A stretch of DNA of 64,000 bases from assembly GCA_022605405.1 (NCBI GenBank), contig JABYQQ010000031.1:186001-250000 (forward strand), given 5' to 3'. Positions 34,227-49,331 of the stretch are shown piece after piece. How positions within the stretch are numbered: the first letter of the stretch is position 1; each line of letters starts with the position of its first letter. The notes under the pieces were generated by a model. It saw only the letters and a list, made by a program, of their open reading frames with translations. It made no database searches and was not told the origin of the DNA. The stretch is from Earliella scabrosa. Its lineage: Eukaryota; Basidiomycota; Agaricomycetes; Polyporales; Polyporaceae. The translations under genes and the position numbers were made by a program.

Positions 34227-34837
34227 CAAGCATTTGATTAAAACAAACCATTTTTGCGTCGCACGAACGCATTCGGCCGTATTACCAAGCCAATTCCTAG
34301 GCCAAACTATGTCCAGTAGATCGCTATCTCCCTCCTCGTTTTGGGCACGGTTCCAGTTGGTACCCAACGTCGCTCCTCCCTGTACCCTTCCAGTAATTCA
34401 CCCGTCATGTCGTGATGCTGTTCTCGTGACTCAAATATTCAGTGTTCATGTACATGACCAGTCTTGTTTTGTGACTTGTCAAACATTTATGGAGAGCCTG
34501 AGGATTGTGAGTTGTTATGCGAAGCTGCATTGACTCGCTCGCCAGCATCGCGACTGTACAAAGTGGTGGACACGCTTCAGAGGCGGACGACAACAGAGAA
34601 CCCTCGCTACCCCCTCCGCCACCGGATGTGCACCGCTATCCCACGGTCCTAGCTGTCTAGGAATGCTGGGAAGTATGTACCGCATCACGGATTGTCAACA
34701 TGAAGCCAGAAGAAGGATCTACATCAGCACTTGTGACATGAAAGCAATCATAATCATGGTCACAAACCCGTCGACAAGATACCATGGTCAAACGGTCTCC
34801 ACCCCCGTCGTCCTACGCCTTTCACTGCGACCACCCG
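34227..34837. other. intergenic between array and MFS2
   Basis: No gene seen. Sequence near the MFS2 stop (34690-34800) resembles that after the MFS3 stop (38150-38240), for example acatcagcac and gcaatcataa, so the MFS duplication extends into this 3' flank. Confidence 0.45.
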
Positions 34838-36786
34838 CTACCGGAGATTCTCGCGGCTCCTCTTCTCTCCCAACTCCTTGACGATATCGGTTGGCGACGC
34901 GCCGCCGGCTGAATCATCTTGCTTCGCGCTCGCAGCTGCCTCCTCCCGTTGTCGCGTGAGAACTCGGCTTTTCCTGAGCTCAAAGCCGCCCTCCCATCCG
35001 ATCCATTTGTACCGCGGACAGTGCGGCCCGCGGAGAAATAGGACGAAGAGCGTCCATCCCGTCCACGCAAGGTTGAGGGCCGCGTCTGCGCGCCAGCCGT
35101 GTTCCGTAAACACCTTCGAGCCCACGGCCGTGCCCATGACCTGGCCGATGAAGAACTGCAAATCCATATAAGACCCTTCATTGAATCAGGACAGAAGACC
35201 CGGAGCGACGTCGACGCACCGAGAGGATGAGGACCGCGTTGAGGCGAGAGCGCGCGTTGGCGTCGAGCTCAAGCACCGCGGTCGTCAGCGAAACGTGCTG
35301 CAGCTGGCGAAAGACGTCGAGCCCGATGCATACGATGATGACGACGGCGACGTTGAGCCCCGCGGCGGCCGTCTGGATCGCGAAGATGATGATAAGCGCA
35401 ATGGACCCGAACAAAGTCGCGGACCAGGGGACCAGGCGGTCGACGGTGTGTCCGATGGGTGGCGCCATTGCGACCCCGACCATACCAACCAGACCGAACA
35501 GCCCGATAACGAGTCTGGAAATTAACTGTCAGTGTATATTTCATGTCGACAGGTATCGCGATGAGTGTGACTCACGTCGAGTAGTTGTAAGGTGGTCCGT
35601 CAAGGAGGAACGTGAGCGTCACCCACCAGTTGGTGAATGCAGCACTGGACGGGACGGTGATGAGGATGGCCTGGACGAGCAGCGGCTCCGTGACAGTGAA
35701 CCTCGCCATGCTATACAGGATCCCGAAGTACGTTGAGCCTTTGTTTTTCGCGGGATAGTCCGGTAGTATCCAGTACAGGATGAGCAGGATACTGTACTGC
35801 ACCCCGATGGAGATGTAGTACACGACGCGCCAGGTGACGAACTGCGCAACAATTCCTGCGAGCACGCGTGCAATGAGGACTCCCAGTAGCAGTCCGGAGA
35901 GCACAATCGAAAGCGCGGAGGCGCGGCGTTCCGGAGGTGCGAGGTCGACCGCTAGGGGCATGAGGATCTGCGGAACGACGGTGCATACGCCGACGAAGAA
36001 GCACAGGACTTCGAAGACGACCAGGTTTGAGGTTATCGCGAGCCCGATGGTCAGCGACGCCGTGACGAATGTGAGCAGTAGGATTAGCGGCCTTCGTCGA
36101 ACAAGGTCGCCCAATGGCGTGATGAAGAGCAGACCCAGTGCATAGCTGGAGAGGTGTCTGTGAGCGTTTTCATCGCAATAATTTGTTCTGATACACTTAC
36201 CCCGCCTGTATCAATGTTGGGATATTCGCAACTTCGCCATACGTCACGCCGAATGAGATCGAGAGCTGAACTATAGCAATTGCTTAGCATCGAACAGTCA
36301 AGGAGATCACCCTTGGCATACAAGGAGGGTCATGAAGATGCAAGGGGCAACAGAGCATAGACGTCTTGTAACGTCTCACTGATTTATCCCGACTCCACTG
36401 GGATGGCATGTATTTGGAGCCCGAAGCAGAGAGGGGCTATTAGTATGAAAGGGGCACTCACTGAGCAGCGGCTGACAGTAGTAGAGATTTGCGACGACTA
36501 GACAAGAATGCAGCGTGAATTGCGATCGGAGACGATAGAACCGAGACCACGTACTGAACGTGCCCGCAGCGCCGAATATGACATTCATCAACAACCCGAA
36601 GTGGGCCGGGTTCTGGGGATCGTACCGGACGCGTTTTGGTATAGGCACGAACCCAAAGTCCACGGTTGACAATCCCGTCATCTCCCCGGTGTTCTCCTCC
36701 GCCTTCACGGCTGTCGCGGGCAGCGTTTCTACTGTCGAAGAATCTGACTGTCCGAGTCGACGGCTTGGACGCTCTTCAGACGGCAT
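34838..36786 (-). CDS. major facilitator superfamily transporter (MFS2)
   Basis: A minus-strand gene starting MPSEERPSRRLGQSDSS at 36786, with the same six-exon layout as MFS1. The first exon carries DFGFVPIPKRVRYDPQNP and the first helix. Two short exons follow (ANLYYCQPLLS; SISFGVTYGEVANIPTLIQ). The large exon has GDLVRRRPLI, LMPLAVDLAPPERRA and PSSAAFTNWWVTLTFLLDG. The last two carry VFRQLQHVSLTTAV and IGQVMGTAVGSKVF. The tail is charged. One difference from both paralogs is Asp for Gly in FLLDGPPYNYST. It is very close to MFS3 and so the product of a recent duplication. Substrate unknown. Confidence 0.9.
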
Positions 36787-36931
36787 GAGGGGGCGAGGGA
36801 CAGGCAGCACAGACGCGAAGAGAGTACGAGGCCATGTTGAGCTCAAAGTCAGGGTACAAAAGATAGGCTATAGCTATAGCAGCATGTCCCACTCACAAGT
36901 CCGTCGTACCGACCCCTCGCTAAAGTACTTA

Positions 36932-36962
36932 GTGTGCTTGGTAAGCGGCTTACCAAGCACAC
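36932..36962. repeat. perfect 15-bp inverted repeat with 1-nt spacer
   Basis: The arms gtgtgcttggtaagc and gcttaccaagcacac are exact reverse complements around a single g, about 145 bp upstream of the MFS2 ATG. Upstream of MFS3 only one arm exists (40486-40500, gcgtgcttggtaagc). Confidence 0.9.
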
Positions 36963-37559
36963 CGCTGCCAATCAGGAAACCCGTTCATCTCTGCCCAGTG
37001 CTCGACAGAGTCACAGAGATGACAGAGGTCGGGCCGTTGCGCAGAGGTACGGAGCTGCTCCGAGATCTCTACTGAGACATAGACAGGTGCTACTTAAGCA
37101 TACCCAGATCTAGTGAGACTACCAGACTACTTACCACAGACTACCACGGTCTTCGCAAGGGCACTCGTATCCTCTTTCCACACAGAAACTCATCGTCACA
37201 GTGAGTGATACGAGCGGAGACATGGGACACCGAGAGCACGAACCTTGTAAGCACAGAGACATCGTTCTCCAGACAGAGCCGAAGCTGAGCCGTGGAGACG
37301 CCTGTCTCTGTGCAGAGCTCACAAGAGCTGATTCGGTTTCCTGACCTGAATTCATTTTGCTAACTCAAACGGTGCGATGAATCAAGTATGTATGTATTAC
37401 GGTAACCTCCGTAGGTTCCTTGAGCTGGGGCTAGAAAGCTTGCAGTCTTCCCATCGGCGCTTGAGTTGCCTCTTCTGGATAAGCGGCCCGGAGGTAAGCA
37501 AACAACCACCTGAGGTCCGAGGATGCCAGACGCAAAGATTGGTCAAGATACGTTCAAGT
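36963..37559. other. intergenic upstream of MFS2
   Basis: No gene. The segment near 37400-37420 (cgtaggttccttgagctggg) also occurs at 40577 (cgtaggttccttgagttggg) upstream of MFS3, which marks it as part of the duplicated segment. Confidence 0.5.
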
Positions 37560-37800
37560 TAAGATGCGTACGAACACCATCATTCTTGTCTCTTGTCCTG
37601 CAAGCCATCCTCTCCCGCCTCCTCCGTCCCGTTCATGATGTCTATCAGCGTCAGCAGCTGCACCACGACGCGTTGTCCTCACGCCGCGGGCAGAGTGCGT
37701 CCAGCTCGTCCAGCACATGAGCACGGCGGCGGAGCCGGTGGGCAAAACCGGTGGACGAGGCGATGGCGCGGGCGAGGCGTGTCCACCGTCGGACACCATG
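37560..37800 (-). pseudogene. scrambled AFG2 fragment
   Basis: It begins with a match to the 3' end of AFG2 (atgcgtac...acaccat...attctt, compare 40758-40810). It then jumps to the D1 ATPase domain: cgcctcctccgtcccgttcat and catcagcgtcagcagctg-like sequence match 42370-42405, gccgcgggcagag and gtccagctcgtccagcac match 42450-42482, and atgagcacggcggcggagccggtgg matches 42578-42605. Most of the gene is deleted. Lying upstream of MFS2 exactly as AFG2 lies upstream of MFS3, it is the relic of a duplicated AFG2. Confidence 0.85.
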
Positions 37801-38250
37801 GCAAGGATTTGTAGTGGTCACTTATGGAGAACATAGTCACTGACAGACCTCGGAATGAACACGATAGGGTCCTTAAGCTCAAGTATCACCTCACCGGAGA
37901 ACTTTACTCACCAGCCATACTACCCTTCGCTTCGAGTTGGATAGTAGTAGGTCGCCGATGGCTCACGGATGGCATGCGCTGACTCGGAACCCGTATACAA
38001 TAGCAATAGCCCGTCATTCCCGGTAGTGTTGTCTGATTGGCAATCGCCCTCTGTACCTAGAGCCGTCCTTCACAGCCTTTGGGCGGGTGCAGCATTCATG
38101 AGATTGTAGATCGCATGGGTATGGGCAATGGTTGCAGTCTACGAACACTCTAATAAGCCAAAGGCAGGATGCGTCAGTCTACATCAGCACTCATAGCACG
38201 ACAGCAATCATAACAACGCGTCACGAACTCGTCAACAACGCAAGCGATCA
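37801..38250. other. intergenic, 3' flank of MFS3
   Basis: No gene seen; the end resembles the flank after MFS2. Confidence 0.4.
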
Positions 38251-40314
38251 TCAAACGGTCTCCTTCCCCCTCTCGCATGGCTCACTCCCTGCCGATACGC
38301 TCCCGCGGGTCGTCTTCTCTCCCACCTCCTTGACGATCCCGACCGGTGACGCGCCGCGGGCAGAATCATCTTGGGTCTGGGTCTTCTCGCTCGCAGCGGC
38401 CTCCTCCCGTTGTCGCGCGAGGACTCGGCTTTTCCTGAGCTCGAAGCCGCCCTCCCATCCGATCCATTTGTACCGCGGACAGTGCGGCCCGCGGAGGAAC
38501 AGGACGAAGAGCGTCCATCCCGTCCACGCGAGGTTGAGGGACGCGTCCGCGCGCCAACCGTGCTCCGTGAACACCTTCGAGCCAACGGCCGTGCCCATGA
38601 CCTGGCCAATGAATAACTGCAGGCTCTCATGAGTCCCTATCAAACAGAGAGCACGTCAGGGAGACTACGCACCGAGAGGATGAGCACCGCGTTCAGGCGC
38701 GAGCGCGCGTTGGCGTCGAGCCCGAGCACGGCGGTCGTCAGCGAGACCTGCTGCAGTTGGCGGAAGATGTCGAGCCCGATGCAGACGATGACGACGACAG
38801 CGACGTTAAGCCCGACGGCGGCTGTCTGGATCGCGAACGTGACGATGAGCGCGATGATCCCGAACAGCGTCGCGGACCAGGGGACCAGGCTGTCGACGGT
38901 GCGCCCGATGAGCGGCGCCATTGCGACGCCGATCATACCGACCAAGCCGAACAACCCAATCACGATTCTGCAAGGTGAGCGTCAGCATGCATTCGATGTT
39001 TCACGATATCGCGAATGAGCATAACTCACGTCGAGTAGTTGTAAGGCGGTCCGCCGAGGAGGAACGTGAGCGTCACCCACCAGTTGGTGAATGTTGCGCT
39101 GGAGGGGACGCAGATGAGAATGGCCTGGACGAGCAATGGCTCCGTGACCGTGAACTTCGCCATGCTATACAGGATCCCGAAGTAAGTTGAACCCTTGTTT
39201 TTAGCAGGGTAGTCCGGTAGCATCCAGTAGAGGATGAGCAGAATGCCGTATTGTACTCCGATGGAGATGTAGTACACGACGCGCCAGGTGACGAACTGCG
39301 CAACGACTCCCGCAAGCACTCGTGCTATGAGGACTCCTAGGAGCAGTCCGGAGAGTACGATCGAAAGCGCGGAGGCGCGACGTTCCGGAGGTGCGAGGTC
39401 GACCGCTAGGGGCATGAGGATCTGCGGAACCACGGTGCATACGCCGACAAAGAAGCACAGGACTTCGAACACGACCAGGTTCGAGGTTATCGCGAGCCCG
39501 ATGGTCAGCGATGCCGTGATGAATGTGAGCAGTAAGATTAGCGGCCTTCGTCGAACAAGGTCACCCAATGGCGTGATGAAGAGCAGACCCAGTGCATAGC
39601 TGGAGAGGTGTCTGTGAGTAATTCTGTTGCAATGGGTCGTTCTGATGCACATACCCCGCCTGTATCAATGTTGGGATATTCGCCACCTCGCCATACGTCA
39701 CGCCGAATGAGATGGAAAACTGAACTGAACCAATTGGTCAGCAACACTCCCGGCCAACGGTACTGTTTCGGACTATCAACGATATCACGCTTGTTATACA
39801 AGATGGAGCATCACGAAGCAACGAAACGAAAAAGGGTGAAGGTCTTGTATATCTACGATCGGCGTGAAGGCGAATTTGACCATGCAAATGCTACGGCGAC
39901 GTCTCACGGTCTATCCATGAAGATATTCCGGGTCCAATGGGACGGAGTGCATTTGTAGCCAGATGGAGGAAGGAGAAGAAGGGAGAACTCACTGAGCAGC
40001 GGCTGGCAGTAGTAGAGATTTGATACAACTAGATAGCAATGCAGTTTGAATCGCGATTGGGGACGATAGGACGAGGACCACGTACTGAATGTGCTCGCCA
40101 CCCCGAAGATGACATTCATCAACAACCCGAAGTGTGCCGGGTTCTGTGGATCGTACCGGACGCGTTTTGGTATAGGCACGAACCCAAAGTCCACGGTTGA
40201 AATCGTCGGTTTCTCCTCGGTGTTCTCCTCCACCTTCACAACTGCTGCGGGCAGGGTCTCCACTGTTGACGAATCCGACTGTCGTCGGCGGCTTGGACGC
40301 TCTTCAGACGACAT
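38251..40314 (-). CDS. major facilitator superfamily transporter (MFS3)
   Basis: A minus-strand gene starting MSSEERPSRRRQSDSS at 40314; the six-exon layout is as in MFS1 and MFS2. The conserved parts include DFGFVPIPKRVRYDPQNP, SNLYYCQPLLS, LGDLVRRRPLILLLTF, LAPPERRASALSIVLSG, TFLLGGPPYNYST and IGQVMGTAVGSKVFTEHG. The C-terminal tail is longer than in MFS2 and charged. It is a 12-helix plasma- or organelle-membrane carrier by family; no substrate can be named. The neighbouring AFG2 lies upstream on the same strand, 470 bp away. Confidence 0.92.
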
Positions 40315-40783
40315 GAGGGGGCGAGGCAAAGGTGGCACACACGCAGAGAGAGTACGAGGCCATGTTGGGTGAATGGAGGTACAGAAATAGCAGCGACGAT
40401 GGCGTCCCACACCAAGTCCGTCGCGCGCTCCGGCTCGGCACACCGTTTCCCACTCGCTTTCGTCCCACGCTCCCTCGGTAGAGCAGCGTGCTTGGTAAGC
40501 TACTGGACCACGTTGATCGTTAACTAGTAAACACGGTGAGTTGGGTCAAGTACTTGGGTACCACGATACGTTTCGTAGGTTCCTTGAGTTGGGGGCAATA
40601 ACATCATAGTGACTACTAACTGATGAAAGTTACTAAGTGGCGGCAGTCAAGTTCACGTCCGAGGCGTCTGAGTTTCCCCTTCCGGACAGCAACCCGGACC
40701 GGCCCGGAAGGCCCGGACAACGAGCAATGCGTTGAACGTTCAAACTTGAGTCTTGAGATGCGTACAGATTACTTAGTGTTACA
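40315..40783. other. intergenic between MFS3 and AFG2
   Basis: Promoter side of MFS3 and 3' flank of AFG2. It contains the single palindrome arm (40486-40500) and the cgtaggttccttgag element shared with the MFS2 upstream region. Confidence 0.5.
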
Positions 40784-43848
<3,065 letters not shown>

Positions 43849-44713
43849 TCTGCACTGACGACAGCGTTCGGCGCACGGTTCTTAACTTGGAGGTAAGTAG
43901 CTCCTGGTTGCCTACGTGTTATTTCCTTGGCTATATAGATTCGTATGTCATAAGTTGGGGTCTACGCAGAGGTTGGCCAGTTTCGATAAGCCGTGATCAA
44001 CCCGCAATCTCAGATCGCGGGTACTTGCGTACTCACCGGTCCTGCAGTGCAGGCGCCTAGAACCACATTCCTCTTCCTCCTCCCTGTTAGCAGAGTACAT
44101 GGGGCAATACAATCGTATGTACACACCTGTAAGGAAAAGAGTCGTTGAACCAGGCTGCGCAATCGTTGAACTTGCTGCCACTCACGCGCAATCAGCGCGC
44201 AATACTAAGCGTGTTCGGGCGGCTAAAACCTCCTCCTCCATGTTGATCGCCCGATACGATCTATACTCGCTTAGACAGCTGCCGCGTATCGAAGTGGCAG
44301 GACGAGACATTGCGATACTGACTACGTACATGAGTAATCAACTATCATGGAGATGACAGGAGCGTAGGCACTTGAGACTCAGGATGGAAACAGAAACAGC
44401 TACTTATGTAGTCGTACAGGACGGACACTGGATACACCATCGTTGCGACGACGAGAACAAGTACATACCTATCGTACAGTGCAATACAAGATGATACAGT
44501 GGGGATGTTAACCATAGGATGCATACGAGCACGATCAAGCGACCGGGACAGAGTTCTTATGCCATCGCCTCAGTGATTTTCACTGGTAGGACAACCCTGG
44601 AGAGCAGCTGAGGAAGTGCGTGTTCGCACCTGAAGAGCGTACAAGCGGAGAGACTCGGATCTCATTGTTCGCGACAAAGCGCAGAGAGAAGACTGGTGTA
44701 TTCCCCTCAATAT
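43849..44713. other. intergenic, AFG2 promoter and P450 3' flank
   Basis: No coding exon supported. Several short open frames lack any family features. Confidence 0.4.
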
Positions 44714-46495
44714 TCAGGCGGAGTCTTCGACCTTCTCGAAGATGACCAAGCATTTCTGGTCTTTCGGGCGCGTGGATATGAGCTGGTCGTCTTGCTCCAT
44801 CGACGCGTCCATCTCTGGCGCAACGCGCGTCCGGTACGCGGAGTACACGTCCCGGAGCAACAGCTTCATCTCGAGTAGTGCCAGGCTGAACGGAGAGCGT
44901 GGACATCAGCGAGCTGAGAAGCAGCTACCATTGAAGGTGGGACTCACTGCTTCCCGATGCACCCTCTCCCACCGGTAGCGAACGCAAAGAACAGCTGGTT
45001 GCGCTCCGTCGCGCCTTCAGACTCCAGCCACCGCTCCGGCACGTACTCTTCCGGGTTCGGGAACACCGCCTCGTCGAGTCTGTGCAGCGTGTACGGCTGA
45101 CAGCTCACGATCGTGCCTCCCGGGAGCGCGACGCCGTCGATGGTCCGCCCTCCCTTGGGGACGACACGCGGGAAGCTCATCGCAACGGGACAGAACACCC
45201 GCAGGCCTTCTTTGAGGACCGCGTCGAGGTACGGGAGATCGTCGACGTTCGCGCCTGGGTGCGCAGCGAGCTCGGCGTGCAGACGGGCTTGGATTCGCTG
45301 CGAAGATGAGGTGGGTAGCGAGAGGTGGTGCATGAGGAAGCAGAGGGCGTCGCCGGTCGTGTCGATGCCTGCGACGAGTTCGTCCATGCACTCGGACGCA
45401 GCGAGTTTCCAATACTCGTCCCCCTCAGGTACAGGGCAGTGCGACATGGCCCGTGGAGGTGGCGCGGAGCGAAGCCTGGCGAGGACGGTGTGGGAGGCGA
45501 CGGAGGCATCGCATGTCGTGTTGACGATGTAGGGCTGGACGAGGCCCTCGCGCCTGCTTGAACTACCGACGATCTTGGAGTAGATGCGCCAGAGCTTCGG
45601 GAAGTAATGGCGCGCGTAGGCTCCTGATGAGATGCGAGAGTCCATGATCAGTGAGAGGGCACCCATGGGGGTATGAAACAAGGAGCGGCGCACGCTTTAG
45701 GCTGTCATGATAGGACAACTCGCACATGATCTTCAAGTCGTCCGCATCTGTCTGCGAGTGCAGACCCGCTGGATAGAAGAGGTGTCCTGCAATGCTGTCC
45801 AGTGCGAAGCAATGAAGCAGCACCTGGAATGGGGGTGACGAATGGTTGAGCACCCGCCGCGTACGACAGCAGGCTGGCACTCACGTATATGTCCTGTGTT
45901 GAGCCCAGAGTCTCCGATATCTTCTGAACGAACACATCCACCTGTTCCTGAAGAACAGACGAGACGTCTGGTTTCATGATGTGCGCCTTGCTGTACCGTT
46001 CAGCGAAGCGTCTCTTCAACTCTGCGTGCTAATAGAGACGGTGACGGCGTCAGTTACTACGATAAGCACCGATGGCAGATAAGCTGTGCACGGCGCACCT
46101 CTCCTTTCTCCAACGCAGAGGATATGTTCCTCATAGGCAATGCATGTCATTGGCGCAGTCTTGGAGCCGGGTTGACGCACTCACGGGATACCGTTGATGA
46201 GCAACAGATGGTATAAGGACGACCTCTCGTAGCCGCCCCCACCTGAGACGTATATCTCCTTCACAGCCTCCCACGTCGCAAATGACACTTCATCAGGTGC
46301 AATACGCACAACGGGTCCGTACTTCAGATGGAGGGCATGTAGGTATTTGCGCCGGTTGTAGGTGAATTCGTGGTACATCAGCACCAAGCGAGTCAGCGCG
46401 CATATCTTTGGCCCCGGAAGAAACGCGAGCGGAGAGAGCCATAGCCGATATAAGACGAGGCCAGCGAAGGAGATTGTGATAATCTCAGTGATCAT
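44714..46495 (-). CDS. cytochrome P450 monooxygenase
   Basis: A minus-strand gene with several introns. The start ATG at 46495 gives a hydrophobic anchor (MITEIITISFAGLVLYRLWL) followed by the proline hinge LAFLPGP, so it is an ER-bound microsomal P450. In order: ALHLKYGPVVRIAPDEVSF; a small exon with LPMRNISSALEKGE; KRRFAERYSKAHIMK; the I-helix AGIDTTGD; the K-helix EGLR (ExxR); the PERW motif; the heme loop FAFATGGRGCIGKQ with the cysteine ligand; and a last exon ending with KDQKCLVIFEKVEDSA. All hallmark residues are present. It would oxidise a small lipophilic substrate with electrons from the P450 reductase. No clustered biosynthetic gene is nearby, so the pathway is open. Exon limits in the 45.6-46.2 kb part are uncertain. 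Confidence 0.93.
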
Positions 46496-47027
46496 CGTGG
46501 TCAACCTGAAGGCACTTGGGAGCAGTTCGAGTCTGCTGAGCAGCTCAGGCTGCTATCAGGGGGGTTAGGGCGGCTAGTACCCTGAGAATGAGAACAGTCG
46601 CCATGACTCGGCACTCTATGATTGAGTTCAGTGAACTATCAGGTGGTCAATATGAGAAGACTGAAGCAAGGGACAAACGACGAACCATGATGCATGACGG
46701 ATTGAACGTTCGTACCAAGTTTGAGGTCCTGAGAAGGAGAGTGGTTTTCAGACGCTGGAGAGACGCTGCTGACATCAAGATTGACCGGCCCGTTACGGAC
46801 CGTAGACACGCGTCTGGGCGCTCCGCCCGCTGGTGGGCTCAGACTGACAGACTCTGTTCAGAGCACTCGCGACATCTCAACTAGCTGCACCTGGTGTTCA
46901 ACGTTCAACGTTCATCAATATTCTGCGACAAATCAACAACTGGTGTCCCACTGACTCGCCTTGAAATCCTCGTACACGTGCTCGCGCCTCATACTCTCCC
47001 GCTTCTTCCTCCCTGACACAGTCCGTG
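46496..47027. other. divergent promoter region, P450 (-) and GPI16 (+)
   Basis: No gene. TATA-like sequence is not obvious. A direct repeat gttcaacgttcaacgttc occurs at about 46894. Confidence 0.45.
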
Positions 47028-49331
47028 ATGAGACGGGGCCGTTGCTGGCGGGCTTCATTGCTCTTTGCTCTGCATCTCATCGCGGTTGCGGCACAAGGCG
47101 AACAATTCGAGGAGGAACTCAGCTTACACCCACTCCGGGACGGAAAGCTCGCCGCGCGGTTCTCGTTCACGACTTTGCTGAAGAATGCGTCTCCGAGAGA
47201 TCCTCAACAGCTGGCAATCGACGACGACGGTACGTGACGCTATTTTGTACCACGACGAAGGGGGTCGCTGAAAGGATGACGCAGCGCAGCACTATACCGT
47301 CTTCCCGCTCGCGCTTGGTCAAGTCCTGCGCGAATACGCTGTGACTGAGCTTCATCTCACGTTGAACGCTGGAAAGTGGAACTACGACGCGTGGGGGTAC
47401 CCGGACGAGCCGGGCGTGAGCACGGGTGCGGAGCTTTGGGCGTGGATGGGAGACAGCATACCAACATCGTGCGTCAACTAGTTCGTCTTCCAGTTCGTCC
47501 ACTGATCGTAGCAGAGTCGACCAGCGGTGGCAAGGTCTGCGCAACGCACTAGCTGGCCTATTCTGCGCCTCGCTCGGTCACCTCGACGACCAGCGCACGA
47601 CATCACCAGTGCTCACCTTTCAGCCCGAAGGCAGTCTCCCCAACTTCACGCACCCCCATCAGCTCCGACATGCCATCCTTCCCTCCGAGCATGTATGCAC
47701 AGAGAACCTCACACCTTTCCTCAAGCTCCTGCCGTGCAAGTCCCTCTCCGGTATCGCCAGACTCTTGAACCCACATCGTCTGTTTGACGCCGACTGGCAC
47801 GGCCTCGGTGTCCATGTTCGCTATCGGGAAGGAGCTGGTGTTGAGGTGCGCCTCGCCTTCCAAGCGGTGTTTGACCCAGTACGGTACTCAAGTGACAAAC
47901 GTCGAGGTGAGTCCAGAACTTCATTATGCCTTTCATTATGCCTTTGCCATAAGTCCCTCGCCCTACGCCGTGTTCTCCCATCCGGGACCCTATCTGGCCA
48001 CCACCTATGGTCCGGTGAGGCGAACTGCCATACGTCAGGGATCCTGACACTAGACCGAGTACCAGACTAGTGGGGATACATAGGATTCCCTGTGGACCTA
48101 TTGTGTTTCCGATATGTTCGGACCACGATGCCTGTACTGAACGCTATCCTAGATTGGTCTCTCCACTCGGTGTTCGATCGCACCGTCGACCGGGCTTGTC
48201 CCGTCGCACGAACCAGCAAGATCCGGGTGGAGCTGCCTCGCGGAGTTTCACCCTACTCAATCACGCCCGAGCCGACCTCGATCGTAGATGGAACAGCAAC
48301 ATACACCATCGACGCTAGTGAGTGCCCGTGATGTTTCACTCCGCGCCTCGAGAGCTCACCGGAGTCGATGCAGAGGCGGAAGCGCTGGACGTCGCGATGC
48401 GCTGGCCCACAGAGGCCTCGTTCGAGTATCGTGCGTCCCGTCGAGTTCCACGCCCCTTAGTACTATCTGACCCTAGGACAACCGTGTATTTGGAACGTGA
48501 ACAGCGAACACGTCGGAGGCGGCGCCTCTTACGGATATCTCGTTCCGCCGCAATCTCAAGGGCATCAGCCAGGCCGAGGGCCAGCTGACGCTGGCTGTGA
48601 CGAACAACTTGCCTGTGCAGGTCCGCACTGGCTACCTCGAGACCATGCCATGGCACCTCCAGTTCTACCTCCACACCCTCCGAGTACACGTCAACGGCAT
48701 CGCACATGGTGAGTCCGTTCTCGTACCGCGTCTAGTCCGTCGCAAGGGCCATTCTTCTGGCCTACCGGCGATCTCTCTCTCCGCGTTCGCGCTCTACGAC
48801 AACCCCCTCGATCGATGACAGAATCTATTGGCTGACACAACCTTCCGTTCGACAGACGATCTGGTGTCCATCGTGTCCTACACTCCACCGGTCCCGCACT
48901 CCCGCCCTGCCCTCCTCCAGGCAGTCTTGACACTACCCCCGAGCAGCACCGTGCACCTCACGATGGACGTCGTCAAGCCGTTCCTGCGCTACACCGAGCA
49001 CCAGCCGGACGCCCAGCGCGGCTGGGACCTCCCCCCTGCCGTCCTCGTCCCGTACGAGTTCGGGAGCCAGACGAACGCCTCCGCCCCCGTCCGGAGCAAG
49101 CGCGCGCGCCGGATGTACACGCCGGTGCTGCTCGTGGACCTGGCGACGCCCGACTTCAGCATGCCGTACAACGTGATCATCATGAGCTGCACGCTCATCG
49201 CGCTCATCTTTGGGAGCGTGTTCAACCTCCTGACGAGGCGGTTCGTCGTCGTGCGCGTGGACGGACGCCCTCTGGCGGACGCGCCCGCACCCGTACCCGC
49301 ACCCGCACAGGAGGCTCGGAAGGAAGAATGA
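47028..49331 (+). CDS. GPI16: GPI transamidase subunit GPI16/PIG-T
   Basis: Seven exons with fully consistent phases: 47028-47229, 47285-47468, 47515-47906, 48153-48317, 48374-48430, 48505-48708, 48856-49331; 559 residues. The start ATG at 47028 opens a signal peptide (SLLFALHLIAVAAQG). Family motifs follow: YTVFPLALGQ, LNAGKWNYDAWGYP, WQGLRNALAGLFCASL, LPCKSLSGIARLLNPH, DWSLHSVFDRTV, FRRNLKGISQAEGQ, and YLETMPWHLQFYLHTL. One C-terminal membrane helix (VIIMSCTLIALIFGSVFNLL) is followed by a short cytosolic tail rich in Ala-Pro. The protein acts in the ER membrane complex that attaches GPI anchors to proteins, and the conserved cysteine in LPCKS is the kind that links PIG-T to the catalytic PIG-K subunit. 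Expected topology and length fit the family. Confidence 0.95.

Noticed and set aside
44714..49331. P450 plus neighbours as a secondary-metabolite cluster
   Set aside because: No polyketide, peptide or terpene synthase is present; the neighbours are housekeeping genes (AFG2, GPI16).
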